Shown: positions 45,732 through 57,084, counted from the stretch's first letter. The stretch: DNA of 64,000 nucleotides from Luidia sarsii (GCA_949987565.1 OX465118.1:8183564-8247563), one strand, 5' to 3'. Notes: a model not told the origin generated them from the sequence alone. Numbers and translations are program-made.

Positions 45732-46045
45732 AGAATGAATGAATGACTTTAACTTTTCAAGAGGACACTTTATTCAACAAATAAATTTACAAATCAGTTA
45801 CAAAAACATAAAAAAAATAAACACAAGATTAAACAATATTTGAACGCAATCAAATTATTGGAAATCGGAAACGCATATAAATAAATAAAGAGGGATCAGT
45901 ATACTTTAGAAGGTTGTTTCCATAAGTTGTCAGAAATTCCAGATGAGGTTATCATTATTCGCAGTACATAATATTTGTTTTTTATTGTGTCCCATCTTTG
46001 TATAAAAGAGGGTATTTCAGTTTTGAGTTTATAATATGAATGAAT
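45732..46045 (-). mobile_element. Non-LTR retrotransposon 3' end, minus strand, next to exon 3
   Basis: On the minus strand the 3' end reads TTGAATAAAGTGTCC, then AAAGTCATTCATTCATTC, a polyadenylation-like signal followed by a tetranucleotide tail as in many LINE 3' ends. Similar GAATGAATGA strings stand at both edges (45734-45747 and 46027-46043), possibly a target duplication or tail. No coding region remains. Its right edge is about 50 bp from the acceptor of the 45-bp receptor exon. Confidence 0.6.
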
Positions 46046-46093
46046 GAACGAATTAATGAATATCACTTTATCTGTTTTACGTCTTGTTTCTAG

Positions 46094-46138
46094 GACGAGG
46101 TGAAACAGCAGTTGGCGGTGAACGTGTGGCTGCGAATG
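46094..46138 (+). CDS. Nicotinic acetylcholine receptor subunit, 45-bp exon 3 equivalent
   Basis: Fifteen residues, DEVKQQLAVNVWLRM, of the extracellular ligand-binding domain. The pattern D-E-x-x-Q-x-L-x-x-N-V/I-W-L is the family's hallmark, and its Trp corresponds to loop D (W55 in alpha7 numbering) of the acetylcholine pocket. The acceptor is TTGTTTCTAG and the donor ATG|GTAAGG. Both introns are phase 0 and the length is exactly 45 bp, as in vertebrate nAChR exon 3. It joins in frame to the exon at 23783-23916, 22.2 kb upstream, and to the exon at 47279-47388. Repeats lie within 60 bp on both sides. Confidence 0.93.
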
Positions 46139-46164
46139 GTAAGGACTCGTTCCCCGTTGAAGAT

Positions 46165-46640
46165 CTATATTCGAACTTTGTATAAGATTCGAAGGTTTGC
46201 ATGGTGTGGAAAGTGTGCGATGTCATCGTGTAAGTCACCTCTTTCAAGATGGAGTATGGGCATGTGAAGAGCCAGTAACTGAAGAGTTACCTACCGGTAC
46301 ATTTCTCTTTCGAGATGGAGTATGGCTGTGAAAAGAGCCGGTAACTTTCTCTTTCGAGATGGAGTATGGCTCTGAAAAGACGCGGTAACTCAAGAGTTAC
46401 CGAGCTGTAACCTTTAAGTTACCGGCCGGTATCGCTTGAGTTACCGGCCGGTATCGCTTGAGTTACCGGCCGGTATCGCTTGAGTTACCGGCCGGTATCG
46501 CTTGAGTTACCGGCCGGTATCGCTTGAGTTACCGGCTCTACTACTCGGAGCCAGACTCCGTCTCAAACGAGATGACTTACATTGTGCAACCGCAAACTTT
46601 CCACCTTCGAACTTTCGACCTTCGAACTTCATATAATGAT
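46165..46640. mobile_element. Foldback element with a central 22-bp array
   Basis: The left side (TTCGAAGGTTTGC..., GGAAAGTGTGCGA, GTGTAAGTCACCTC, TTTCAAGATGGAGTATGG) reappears as an imperfect reverse complement on the right (GACTCCGTCTCAAACGAGATG, ACTTACATTGTGCAACCGC, CTTTCCACC, TTCGAAC). Two further left-arm blocks CTCTTTCGAGATGGAGTATGG stand at about 46300 and 46350. The centre holds six copies of a 22-bp unit containing ACCGGCCGGT, with TTACCGG at 46419, 46441, 46463, 46485, 46507 and 46529. It begins about 30 bp past the donor of the 45-bp exon. Confidence 0.78.
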
Positions 46641-47278
46641 ATGTATGATCTGAATGAAAATACTGCGAAGTAAAAAAAAGAAGAAGGAAGATTGTGAAAT
46701 TTGGTCCGGCATGTGCCCATCTGCATAGAGCTAAGCAAGAAGATCTGCTAAAACAGGATGGCTGACCATAATTTCACATGCTGCTAATTGCACTTGACTT
46801 GTAGTCGAATACAGGCGCTTGGCAATAAATTCTCATAAGCATAAAAATTAAAAACTTGCAAATACACCCCCAGGACGAGTGTGAACAAAACACTTTTATT
46901 GTTGCAACATTGCAAAACTGTTCAGTAAAATGAATTCAAGTTATAAAATGACTACTGCAAGGGCGGCTCTCTCAAACAGCCCCTTATTTTTTTAACAAAA
47001 ATGTGGGGAGTTTGGGGCCGAGTTTCGCCAACGAAATCCAACCATTGGTCGTTTATTGACCAACGAAATTACCAAAAGAACGATGATTAAACGTGTTGAC
47101 CAAAATATTGCTGAATCTCTCAAGCGGTGTATGCAATGCGTGACACTTGAATGAGGTTTGGATTTGTTGGGTTTTTGTTTTCGTGCAGAATCCAGAATCT
47201 AATCCAGGTTTCAATGTACTTTCTACATATCCAACTAGTCTGATTTGCTTTGGGTTCTTTTCTCGCTCCGAAACGCAG
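46641..47278. other. Second half of the 1.14-kb receptor intron
   Basis: AT-rich intron DNA ending in the pyrimidine-rich acceptor of the next exon (TTCTTTTCTCGCTCCGAAACGCAG). No other feature. Confidence 0.6.
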
Positions 47279-47388
47279 AGCTGGCTCGACGAGTTTCTCA
47301 CGTGGAACCCGGAAAAATACAACGGCACCTCCGTCGTGCGGATACCAGCGAACATGCTGTGGAAACCCGACATAGTGCTATACCAAAG
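47279..47388 (+). CDS. Nicotinic acetylcholine receptor subunit, 110-bp exon 4 equivalent
   Basis: Encodes 36 residues plus two bases of the next codon; exactly 110 bp as in classical nAChR exon 4, phase 0 at the start and 2 at the end. Motifs are S-W-x-D near the start, L-x-W-N-P, Y-N-G-T (an N-glycosylation sequon), R-I-P, and MLWKPDIVLYQ, the W-x-P-D-I-x-L-Y signature. Its Tyr is the loop A residue (Y93 type) of the agonist site. The residue after Tyr is Gln where most subunits have Asn. The donor is AAAG|GTGAGA. The Cys-loop exon should follow but is not seen in the remaining 16.6 kb, so this intron probably continues past the window. Confidence 0.95.
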
Positions 47389-47625
47389 GTGAGAGGGGTT
47401 ACCGGTCACTTTTATCTCCCGACTCCCCAAAAAAGCTCAGGGCGAAAAAAGAATGAAAATGACCTCATCTACCTGTCTTTTTTTTTGGTTTGGAAATCAA
47501 ACATCTGTCCTCGTACTTTAATTCCCTCATGGCGTCTGTCTTTCACATTCGGCAATGCGAACATTTGAAACAGTTGAAGACCTTTAACCTCTGTAACACA
47601 CTTCCATATATCAGCACGAACATTC

Positions 47626-47865
47626 GGTAGACCTTAGAGGCGGCCATGTAAAACGCCGTACGTCACAACTGAATATTCACGAGGTTAATCTCCCGACTAC
47701 GGGAGGTCAATGGGTCGTGAACCCGTAGGCTTGACCTGAAGAGGCGGCCAAGTATAAAATGTCCTAGCGCAGCACTACCCGGAAGTTAATTAATGCCAAA
47801 GAGCCAAGATATTCATGAACCCATTTGACGTACGGCATTTTACTTGGCCGCCTTTAAGGTCTACC
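47626..47865. mobile_element. 240-bp MITE with 40-bp inverted ends and 9-bp target duplication
   Basis: Begins GGTAGACCTTAGAGGCGGCC and ends with its imperfect complement (GGCCGCCTTTAAGGTCTACC); the similarity runs inward about 40 bp to CGCCGTACGTCA. Flanks are CGAACATTC on the left and CAAACATTC on the right, a 9-bp target duplication with one change. Nine-base duplications are typical of Mutator-like elements; this assignment is inference. No coding capacity. Lies 238 bp past the 110-bp receptor exon. Confidence 0.88.
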
Positions 47866-48674
47866 CAAACATTCAGTAAGGTACTAGTGCAGATTCGACG
47901 TGGTTTCTGAAAGCTCTGTAAAAACTCTATCACACATGCGCACACATCCCCCCCCCCAAAAAAAAAATTGTAGACCGATTATTGACGGACGTGAGAAAGT
48001 GAGAAGGCAATTTGAAATCTCCCGATAATTGTCTGCGGCAATGCTTTTATACACGCCTTCCTCCTCCTTCTCAGTAACACCCGAAAAAAAAATCTCAGTC
48101 CACTTTCCACGGGGTGTTTTTTGTATGTCTGAGAGCCCCGACAGAGGCGTGCCTTTGTCGTTGCTAAGACCATTTTCAATCAGACAGATTCTCCCGATTC
48201 TAATCAGATCAGGTTGAGAGGGGAGGGGGAGGGGAAGGGGGAGGAGAGGAAAGTGGGGTGAAAAAAAGAGAAGAAGAGGGAGAAGAGGAAAAATTGTGGC
48301 AGTCTACGATGCGATAATATCCAGGAATAACCTACTAGCATGCCCCGGTACTCTGTCCATCCATCCTTCCTCCCTACCCCTTCTCTCCTCCCTCCCCCCT
48401 CTCTATCCTCTTCCCCTCGATCCCCCCACCTTTCCCAGCTCCGCGTTCGGCTTGTCGTGGCTTGTTTGGCATCGTTGCCACCACATTTCGATCACATCGA
48501 CATAAACATAGTTGATGGGAGTCAGAGTGTGTTATACATGCTCCAAGGGGCCGCCTGCCGTCAGTGCGGAGATTATGTCGTCCGCGTTCCAGACACCGTG
48601 GACCCTTTTTTTCTATTTTGGTGTTTTGCTCGATGCGGCCATCTTAATACGTGTGAGCTTTCATTTCAATTCGA
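47866..48674. other. Non-coding intron stretch
   Basis: Mixed sequence; a C13-A9-type junction at about 47947-47969, and a G/GA-rich patch followed by a CT-rich patch at 48215-48425. No gene recognised. Confidence 0.5.
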
Positions 48675-49735
48675 AGCAATGCCGCCAAACCGAGGCTGAA
48701 GCAGTGCAACCAAATCGAGGCCAAAAAACGCTGCATTCACCGAGACCGAGGCACTCTGACCGAAGCGAAGCGGGAGCTCTGCAATAAAAGCACTCCTGAT
48801 ACGCTGTCTCCAAACCGAGGCTCGAAGCACTGTGATCAAACCGAGCGTGAGGCAGTGCAGTGCATTCAAAGCGAGGCTGAGGCCGGGCGGCCAAAGCGAG
48901 GCAAAGGCACTGCTACTAAACCGAGGTTGAAGCATCAGTGCGACCAAAGCGAGGCTGAGACAGTGCGGCGAGAGCGAGGCTAGAGCATTGCTACCAAACC
49001 GAGGCTGAGGCAATGCGCCCAAAGCGAGGCTAGAGCATTGCTACCAAACCGAAGCTGTGGCAGTTTGGCCAAACCGAGGCTAGAGCATTGCTACCAAACC
49101 GAGGCTGTGGCAGTGTGGCCAAACCGAGGCTAGAGCATTACTACCAAACCGAGGCCGGTGCATTGCGGCGAAAGCGAAGCTGGAAGCACTGTTACCAAAC
49201 CGAGGCTGTGGCATTGCGTCCAAAGCGAGGCTATAGCATTGCTACCAAACAGAGGCTGAGGCAATGCGCCCAAAGTGAGCCTAGACCATTGCTACCAAAC
49301 CGAGGCTTTGGCAGTGTGGCCAAAGCGAGCATAGAGCATTGCTACCAAACCGAGGCTGTGGCAGTGTGGCCAAACCGAGGTTAGAGCATTGCTACCAAAC
49401 CGAGGCCGGTGCAGTGCGGCGAAAGCGAAGCTGGAAGCACTGTTTCCAAACCGAGGCTATGGCAGTGCGCCCAAAGCGAGGCTAGAGCATTGCTACCAAA
49501 CCGAGTCTGTGGCAGTGAGGCCAAAGAAAGGCTAGAGCATTGCTATACCAAACCGAGGCTGAGGCAATGCGCCCAAAGCGAGGCTAGAGCATTGCTATAC
49601 CAAACCGAGGCTGTGGCAATGCGCCCAAATCGAAGGTGGAAGCACTGTCAACAAACCTAGGCTGTGGAAGTGCGGCCAAACCGAGGCTGGAAGCACTGTT
49701 ATCAACCAAGGCTGAGGCAGTGTGACCAAACCGAA
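48675..49735. repeat. 50-bp minisatellite (25-bp half-units), about 21 copies
   Basis: The marker CTACCAAACC occurs at 48991, 49041 and 49091, a 50-bp step. Each unit consists of two related 25-bp halves, CCAAACCGAGGCTGxGGCAGTG and CCAAAGCGAGGCTAGAGCATTG. Diverged toward both edges. Frames on both strands are repeat peptides. Confidence 0.94.
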
Positions 49736-51159
49736 GCCTATCATCCGGTGACCCCTTTGAGATGGGAAAGTTGTTTTTGTCGAGCACAAGACATACTAGG
49801 AAACTAGCAAAGATGGCCGAATCGGGCAAAAGTCTCAATCTAAAACCATTAGGTATCTCGTCCAGCCGGATACATTGCATGTTTCTTTTAATAAACGAGG
49901 CAGCGCTACGTATCACGGGTTCGAAGTTCATCGCGCATGCCCCCTGGTTGATTATGTGCATATGATGTGTTTGTATATATCTGTGGGTTGCCCCTCCCCT
50001 TGAGGTGCGGAATGTCGTTGTTTCATCGTTCACCGTGTACAGCATGCTCTTCCATCAAGTACCCATCCACTCCATCCATCCGTCCATCCATCCAACCAAC
50101 CAACCGTGTCTAACCGCATACAATCACCTCACATCAACCAATCATTCGTGGAGCTATGACTAACAACTCAAAGGCCTTGTTCCGTATGAATGGTCTTTTT
50201 GGGGGATTTATTTATCTATATTTTTTTTGTTCTTTTTTTAAGATGACCGAACCTTTGAGAAAAGAAGGTTTAATAGTGAAGGTACCACCTGTGAGTTGAG
50301 CCGGTTTGTGACTCGGTATTTGTTTTTGTTTGTTTTTGTTTTTGTTTTTTTTGCACTCGGGTCGGAATGGTGTCACCGTGCTCGTGGAACCGAATAATTT
50401 CATGTTTAATGTGAGTGTGATTTTTTGCCTGAAACCGCCGTCTTCGAGTTCGGAGATGCGAGACATTTGTTTGTGCTCATTGCAAATAACGATTCTTGTC
50501 CTTAACTTATACCCCACCCCCCTTGACTTGCACCCACCCCTCCTACCGTGCACACTACACCGTTGTTTCCGTTTTGGCTGCGACGAGAAGTGAAAGGACT
50601 GGGTAAGTCTAAACCGATCAACCAAAAAAAAAAAAAAGAGAGAAAAATTAACCAAAGCACTAGCCATGCACACACCCTCATCTCATCCCTTCCTCCCCTT
50701 CCTCTCTCCTCTCGTCTCTCTTCTCTGTTCTCCGTCATCCCTCCTTTCGAAAAAGGAAATGTTCTCTCCCCGCAGCACTTGTGCGTTTTCAAGCGACTTG
50801 TAGAGCCCCTCCAAGATTTAAAAAAAAAAAAAATCCTAAAAACCAAGAAGAGAAAGAACCACTTGATGTCTTGGACCCTGGTCTGAGCACTTCTATCGCA
50901 GACCGAGGGAATGAAACTAAAAGAAGAAGAAGAAGAAAAAAAAAATGGTGGGAAGCAATCTACAGATCTGCTTATGTCCCGTCCATCAATATTGCATGGC
51001 ATTTGACAGGCATCCTCTCTCTCTATCTTCTTTTTATTTCTGTTCCGTTCTCTTCCAATTTTCTTTTGTTTCCAAAGGGGGTGTATATAGTTCCCCGGGT
51101 ACAAGGTTGCTCGAGCTTCCCTTGGTGATTTTTTTTTTGGTTGTCTATTCATTCTTGGA
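49736..51159. other. Non-coding intron stretch, nothing recognised
   Basis: Mixed sequence. (CCAT)n/(CCAA)n lies at 50060-50105. Frames through 50330-50593 and 50502-51152 have no known motif. Confidence 0.5.
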
Positions 51160-51183
51160 ATATATATATATATATATATATAT
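51160..51183. repeat. (TA)n microsatellite
   Basis: Twelve TA dinucleotides. Confidence 0.97.
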
Positions 51184-54010
51184 TGTATACAGTATATATC
51201 CGGCAGACAAGATACCCGAAGGTGATTGGTTCATGCAAGAGGCCACGCCCCCCACCTTCCTCCCCCGAAGTTACAGGCTCGCCCCTCGGCCCAATAATTA
51301 ACTGGCCCGTTTCAAAAGCCATACCCCGTGAGCGATGGGCGATGCCAGGGTACCCCGTACCGTCTCCCGTACATAAATAGCATGTATTCTTTACTATATA
51401 CCTATACCCGTGTACGTAGTCAGTAGCCTATTTATCTCCGCCAACTCTCGGCTATTCAGTTATAATAATGATTATATATTTTGTTGTCTTTTCCTTTTTT
51501 TTTCTTCTGTAATTTCTAATTCATCCGTTGTTTTATTTTCGTGATTTCTGACGAAGAATTTCGGAGGGTTAGGGTTGTTGTTGTTTTATTTCGTCTAAAG
51601 AAATCATCATGGGTGTACAGGCTATTTGTAAAAAAAAAAAAAATCCCATAAATACTCCGTTAATATTATGACATGAAAAGTTCTGGTTAATATTCCACAA
51701 AATACCCCCAAGTACAAATCTAAATGGGTGTTGGAGTTCTGTAACTAGGCCCATGAATGGGTATCCCAAGAAAACTCTTTCGAATATTACATATCACATA
51801 CTTCGTATACCACAAATACCCTGAAGATCTCCGTCACCGCTGAAATAAAGTATAGATTGGTTTTTCGATTCTCTGCAAATGATACGCTAAGCTGCCGATT
51901 CTGTTCTCATCGTCTACAGTAATGTCGTCATTCCACAAGGATGTTTTGTTTTCAGCTATCCCGAACCCGGTAGGAAATTGGCCAGTTCTTGCACAGTTTA
52001 GCGTTTAGAGAAAAGACCATTACGTACAGCTGGTACTGTAACGGAAGGTTTCGAAGTGCGATATTTTCTGCGTTAAAGATGATCGCGATAACGCGCGCAA
52101 TCTTCGCGTATATACACGTACCGGTACACGTTCTGTATATCCCAAAAAATGTTAAGCAGTGAGTGAAAAACCTGTACGGTATAATAGAAGTGTCCGTAAA
52201 GTCACGCGTGGTGCGCGCCTTGTATAGGACCGCGTGTCGCCTCTGAATTTATTGGTACGAAGAGGGGGGGAGGGATTTTTTTATTGCATTTCATTGTGGG
52301 CCAGAGATAAGGGGAGGGAGAGGGAGAAGGCTGCGGTCTCTCCAGCAGTAAGGCTGCCGGCGCCAAACGGTTGCGCGGTTTGGATGCGGGATTTTTTGTT
52401 CACCGGGTCCGCATGCAAGCGACATAATAGGTGCCAGTTGTGCATTGGGGGCATGGTATGGGGAGGGTATTTTCTTATGAGCATACATATACATGATTTT
52501 TTATGTATAATGTTTTTAGTCAAACGAAAAAGAAACGGGGACAGGTACTGGGGGAGGGCTTCTTTGATGCATATATATATAGGATGGTTTCGGCAGGAGG
52601 GTCACGTTCCTCGCCTGTGTTGACGTTTGCAGCGAAATGGAGAAGTGGTCCCCGGTCACTGTCACCGGACTGCCTGTATCATCGATGGTGGGGGGGATGA
52701 AGGGGATGGAGGCTGGGAGGACGGGGGAGTGGGGAGGGGGGGGGGAGCACGAGCTTGTAAACCCCCGATGTCTCCCTGATAATGAAAGTGGACGCTTTCG
52801 AGAATTGCATAAATAATGGATGAGACCCGTCCCCAACTCGGGTCTTTCTTTTTTTTTTTTTTTTTTTTCCCCTCTAATATTCTTTCAGCGTGTCTGCTTG
52901 GAGCTGCCTCCCCCCCAAAAAAAAGGAAATTTGTTCTTCGATCGAAGCGACTTCTTCCTCTTCCCCGAGCCAAAAAAAAGTGCATGATGACGGGGGGGGG
53001 GGGGTAGTGTGGATACGTGTGGAGATGGAGGGGGTTGAATTCCATTTACCTCTGTGTAATCTACGCCTAATAGGTCATTAAACAATCGGAGTTTGATTCA
53101 GAAGCAAGAGACACAAAACAGCATGAAAGGCTTGGACCGACCAAATGAGCAGTTCAAATTGACATTGTTTGTTGTTTCTTTGCCAAAAAAATAATAAGAT
53201 GGAATGGTTTCAAACTTGACTGGGCAACGTCACGCAATCTCTGGGTTTTCTAAAGTGTCCTATACTCAGCGCGTGTAAACGTGCGTGTGGATCTAGGGTA
53301 ATTCCCCCTCCCCATTATATGAAAAAAAAGTAATAGTTTTTTTTTTGGTATTACGAGGTCAGAGCACGGTAGTCTCCTGTGTGTTTATCCACGGTAGCCC
53401 TCTCACATCTCTGCTACAAATAAGTCATGCATTAAAGCCGAGCTGAAAAGCAAACTTCCCCCGGGGATATACCACTCGCTGACTATTTGGAAGATCAACA
53501 CAAAAGGTAAAAACGCAATAAGGAAGGAGAGGGGGGAGGGAGAGAGTAATAGAGAGTGGGGGTTGAGAGGGGAGCAAATGACAAAATAAATTGTAGCCCC
53601 TGTGTGTACATTTTTTTTACCCTTCTCCGCTAGGCCCTATACCTATCCGTGTCTGAAAAAAAAGGTACGGCGCCGGTCCGCTGATAAGGTGGGCTCGGCC
53701 CGCGTGAAATCGGTGCACAATTGGAAACAGCCGGGTGGCTATTCAAACACCGTATCGGCCCCCCGTCTCCTGCACGTGTCAATATTATCCGATTGGGAGA
53801 AGAGGGGAGGTGGGAGAGAAGGAAAAGGGTTTGAAGGGAAGAGGGGGAGGGGAGGGATATTAAAGGAAAGTTGGTTATTGGAAGGAAAGGTGGGGGAGAG
53901 AAGATGAACGCAAAATAATTTCCGATGGGGCAATGAATGATTCGTGGCAGCTTAGAGGGGGTTACACGGTCAAGATTTATTTTCTCTCATTTCCTTCATA
54001 CCGCTTTCAT
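51184..54010. other. Non-coding intron stretch, nothing recognised
   Basis: Mixed sequence with a T run at 52846-52869, short C-run/A-run junctions near 52910 and G runs near 52733 and 52990. No gene or mobile element recognised. Confidence 0.45.
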
Positions 54011-54419
54011 CTCTCCTCTCCTCTCCATTCCTCTCTTCTCCTCTCCTCTCCTCTCCTCTCCTGTTCTCTCCTCTCCTGTTCTCTCCTGTCCTCTTCTGTC
54101 CTGTCCTCTCCTGTCCTGTCCTGTCCTCTCCTCTCCTCTCCTGTCCTCTCCTGTCCTCTCCTCTCCTGTCCTCCCCTGTCCTCTCCTGTCCTGTCCTCTC
54201 CTGTCCTCTCCTCTCCTCTCCTCTCCTCTCCTCTCCTCTCATCTCCTGTCCTGTCCTGTCCTGTCCTGTCCTGTCCTCTCCTCTCCTGTCCTCTCCTCTC
54301 CTCTCCTCTCCCTCTCCTCTCCTCTCCTCTCCTCTCCTCTCCTCTCCTCTCCTCTCCTCTCCTCTCCTCTCCTCTCCTCTCCTCTCCTCTCCTCTCCTCT
54401 CCTCTCCTCTCCTCTCCTC
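54011..54419. repeat. TCCTC/TCCTG pentamer array
   Basis: About 80 pentamers. The first 290 bp mix CTCTC and CTGTC units; the last 110 bp are almost pure CCTCT. Frames such as Leu-Ser-Ser-Pro are artefacts. Confidence 0.96.
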
Positions 54420-55059
54420 ACACCCTGTGCGTCTGCCCCACTTTTCATACGCATCACATGGGCTCGAGAGAGAAGGCATTTCGACTGCATCGCATGAATG
54501 GGCGAGCCTCTTACCACCGTTTTGTGCGGTGTCGGAAATGGGTAGACGATCGCTCTTCCGTGCATCATCTGTAGAACTAAGTATCTCTAATTTCCTTTTA
54601 CTTTTTTTGGGGAGATTCCTGGCCATTTAAGTGGTCGTCATTCTAGCGGATGATGTAATGTGTTTGGAGAGGCAGAGAGAGGGGGGGGGGTGGTTAGTGG
54701 TCGCGGTTTGCCCTACTTTGAATTGCAGAGAGGGGTATATTAATTTTGTCTTATATGCCTATATCTTTGGGGAGTGAAGGTTAGCCAATGGTGATTTTCT
54801 GCTCAAGTTGTGAGCTCATTTTTCTTTCGGTTTCTCCAAAGTTGACATTTCCTCACTGCAGGTGTTATACCAGCTAGTCTTGTTCTTACAAAGAGGCTCA
54901 TAACATCTTGATCTCAGTTGAATTTCACTAAAATTTGCAGTATACTAACCGACCTTTGTGTATTTGTATACCTTTGACTTTCACTACGTTGTACCTTTCA
55001 GTGTACTTTTTTGTGCGTAATGGATGGTCACCCTTGATTTATAAGAGAATTAAATGAAT
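54420..55059. other. Non-coding intron stretch, nothing recognised
   Basis: Mixed sequence without recognisable features. Confidence 0.5.
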
Positions 55060-55176
55060 TGAAAAAAATGTCTTTGACTGGACTGGGACTTGAATTCGGG
55101 ACCTCTGGAGCCCTTAGATGGTGGCCTTCCCTAATACTAGTCAACTCGTCTTTACCAGGGTGGGGGCGCCAGTCAG
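55060..55176 (-). mobile_element. SINE remnant, same family as 28905-29046
   Basis: Shares AGGCCACCATCTAAGGGCT, GACTAGT and a GGTCCCGAATTCAAGTCC B-box-like block (minus strand) with the copy at 28905. The A-box part between them is deleted here. It ends in a T-rich 3' tail on the minus strand. Confidence 0.65.
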
Positions 55177-55901
55177 AATCAATCCAACCATTAAATCCCG
55201 TATAATCTCCAGGGATCACACCCCCGCTTTCATTCTTTTTTAATTGTTGTAAACCTGGCTACAGCAGCTTGGGGATCGCACAAAGTGGATGCAGCTTTTT
55301 TTCAATGCAACTAGAATGACATGAAGTTAATTTCTTTTCCCGTAAGGTTAGTACACCGTGCGCTCTGTATAAAGGGTCATTGGTTGTGACACACTGTGGT
55401 ATCATTCCCAAGTCGTCGGCGGGTTTTTTTTTCTCCAGTTTTAACCAAAGTTTTATACAGGAGAGTGAAACACTGCAGACTGCGTGCACATTCGCAACAC
55501 CATAGCCGCCCTAATTTTTTTTTTACTGGGGGAACCTGCGTATTCAATTATGTAATTATAAATTATGTTAACCACTTGGTTTTTTTTTTTTAGTGGGCCT
55601 ATACGTGGCGTCTGTTTATTTTGTAACATTTTCCTCTGTGCGTGAATGTGTACCGGAGACAATGCATTGCACAGCCAGTGACGGTGCACTCAATGCAGAC
55701 AGATAGCGGGAAGTTAAAGAGGGAACTTGGCATCTGGAGAAAAAAAAAATCAATGAGGAAACGACAACCATGGCGGTAACCTTGACGACCCTGTCGGTCG
55801 GGTGGTTGTGACGTCAGTGCGTGCGGATGGCGGGCTGAAGGGAGCGTGCGCGTTCGGCGGTCTCCTAATTGCGCGTCCCGTGATGCGGGGCGGACTCTTT
55901 C
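55177..55901. other. Non-coding intron stretch, nothing recognised
   Basis: Mixed sequence with T runs near 55430, 55515 and 55582. No gene recognised. Confidence 0.5.
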
Positions 55902-55902
55902 G

Positions 55903-55956
<54 letters not shown>

Positions 55957-55986
55957 TTGTTATTGTTGTTGTTGTTGTTGTTGTTG
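55902..55986. repeat. (GTT)n microsatellite
   Basis: About 28 GTT triplets with one TTT and one ATT interruption. Gives poly-Cys or poly-Leu frames with no coding meaning. Confidence 0.97.
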
Positions 55987-56023
55987 CCGAAAGTTGAAGG
56001 AGGGGTTCAGCCATTATTTCTTT

Positions 56024-56430
56024 ATCTCTCTCTCTCTCTGCCACTCTCTATCTCTTCCTGTCTCTCTCTATATCTCTGTCGGTTTCTTTGTATCTCTCTC
56101 TCTATTTCTCTTTCCGTTTCTATCTGTCTCTCTTTCTTTCTGTCTCTTTGTCTCTCTGTCTCTCTGTCTCTCTGTCTCTCTGTCTCTCTGTCTCTCTGTC
56201 TCTCTGTCTCTCTGTCTCTCTGTCTCTCTGTCTCTCTGTCTCTCTGTCGCGCTGTCTCTCTGTCTCTCTGTCTCTCTGTCCCTCTGTCTCTCTGTCTCTC
56301 TGTCTCTCTGTCTCTCTGTCTCTCTGTCTCTCTGTCTCTCTGTCTCTCTGTCTCTCTGTCTCTCTGTCTCTCTGTCTCTCTGTCTCTCTGTCTCTCTGTC
56401 TCTCTTTCTCTCGTCTCTCTCCTGTCTCTT
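56024..56430. repeat. TCTCTGTC octamer array
   Basis: CT-rich start, then about 32 units of the octamer TCTCTGTC from about 56148 to 56405, with single CGC and CCC variants. Confidence 0.96.
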
Positions 56431-57084
56431 GAAGAAGATGAATCATATACACGTCCATATCAATTAGACTCAGGGAAAAAAATTATCAGAGTAGCGCGCC
56501 GAAGGTCTCATCACATGTAGGAGCAGTGGCGACAACGCCTTGCTTTATCCACGCGGCCGCCGCACAGTGAACAGAGAGAAAAGTGGGTGAGGATGAGGGG
56601 GAAAGGGGCGAGGAGGAGAGAGAGGGAACCAGTGTCACCTGGACATGGATGTCGGTCGTCATGGCAACCGGACAGACACCATTAACATCTAAATCAACCG
56701 AGCACGGTTCGCCAATGTAATCGTACACACGCGCAACATATATAGCAAAAGGAATCCCACGAAAAACAAACAGCGTGAATGATCGGTATAGGCGGATAAC
56801 GTTGCTTTAACTAGATAGCCTTTTCTCTAACGCCGCCGTTCTCCCAATCGGTTGGTCTGTTTTTTGAAAGATTTGTTTTTGGGGTCCTGGAATAATAGAG
56901 TGAAACAGGACGGCCAGTGTTTTTTTATGACCCCTTCATTCCTCATGCAAGGTTATGTGGCCAGAGACCCCCCCCAAAAGACGAAGCCCCTTGGGCAGGG
57001 TGGCAGCTGCCGTAAGACAGACCCCGTCCATTCGGGGAAGTCCGAAAGAGTTTTGCATGCACGGCCCGGAGCGGTTGGGCAGGG
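56431..57084. other. Non-coding intron stretch
   Basis: Mixed sequence. A minus-strand frame at about 56639-56790 is open and ends at a possible donor (CAG|GTGACA) but has no recognised motif or good acceptor. Confidence 0.45.

Noticed and set aside
50330..50430. Possible exon reading N-G-V-T-V-L-V-E-P before a GTGAGT donor
   Set aside because: No AG acceptor in place after the T-rich stretch, and the peptide does not fit the next nAChR exon.
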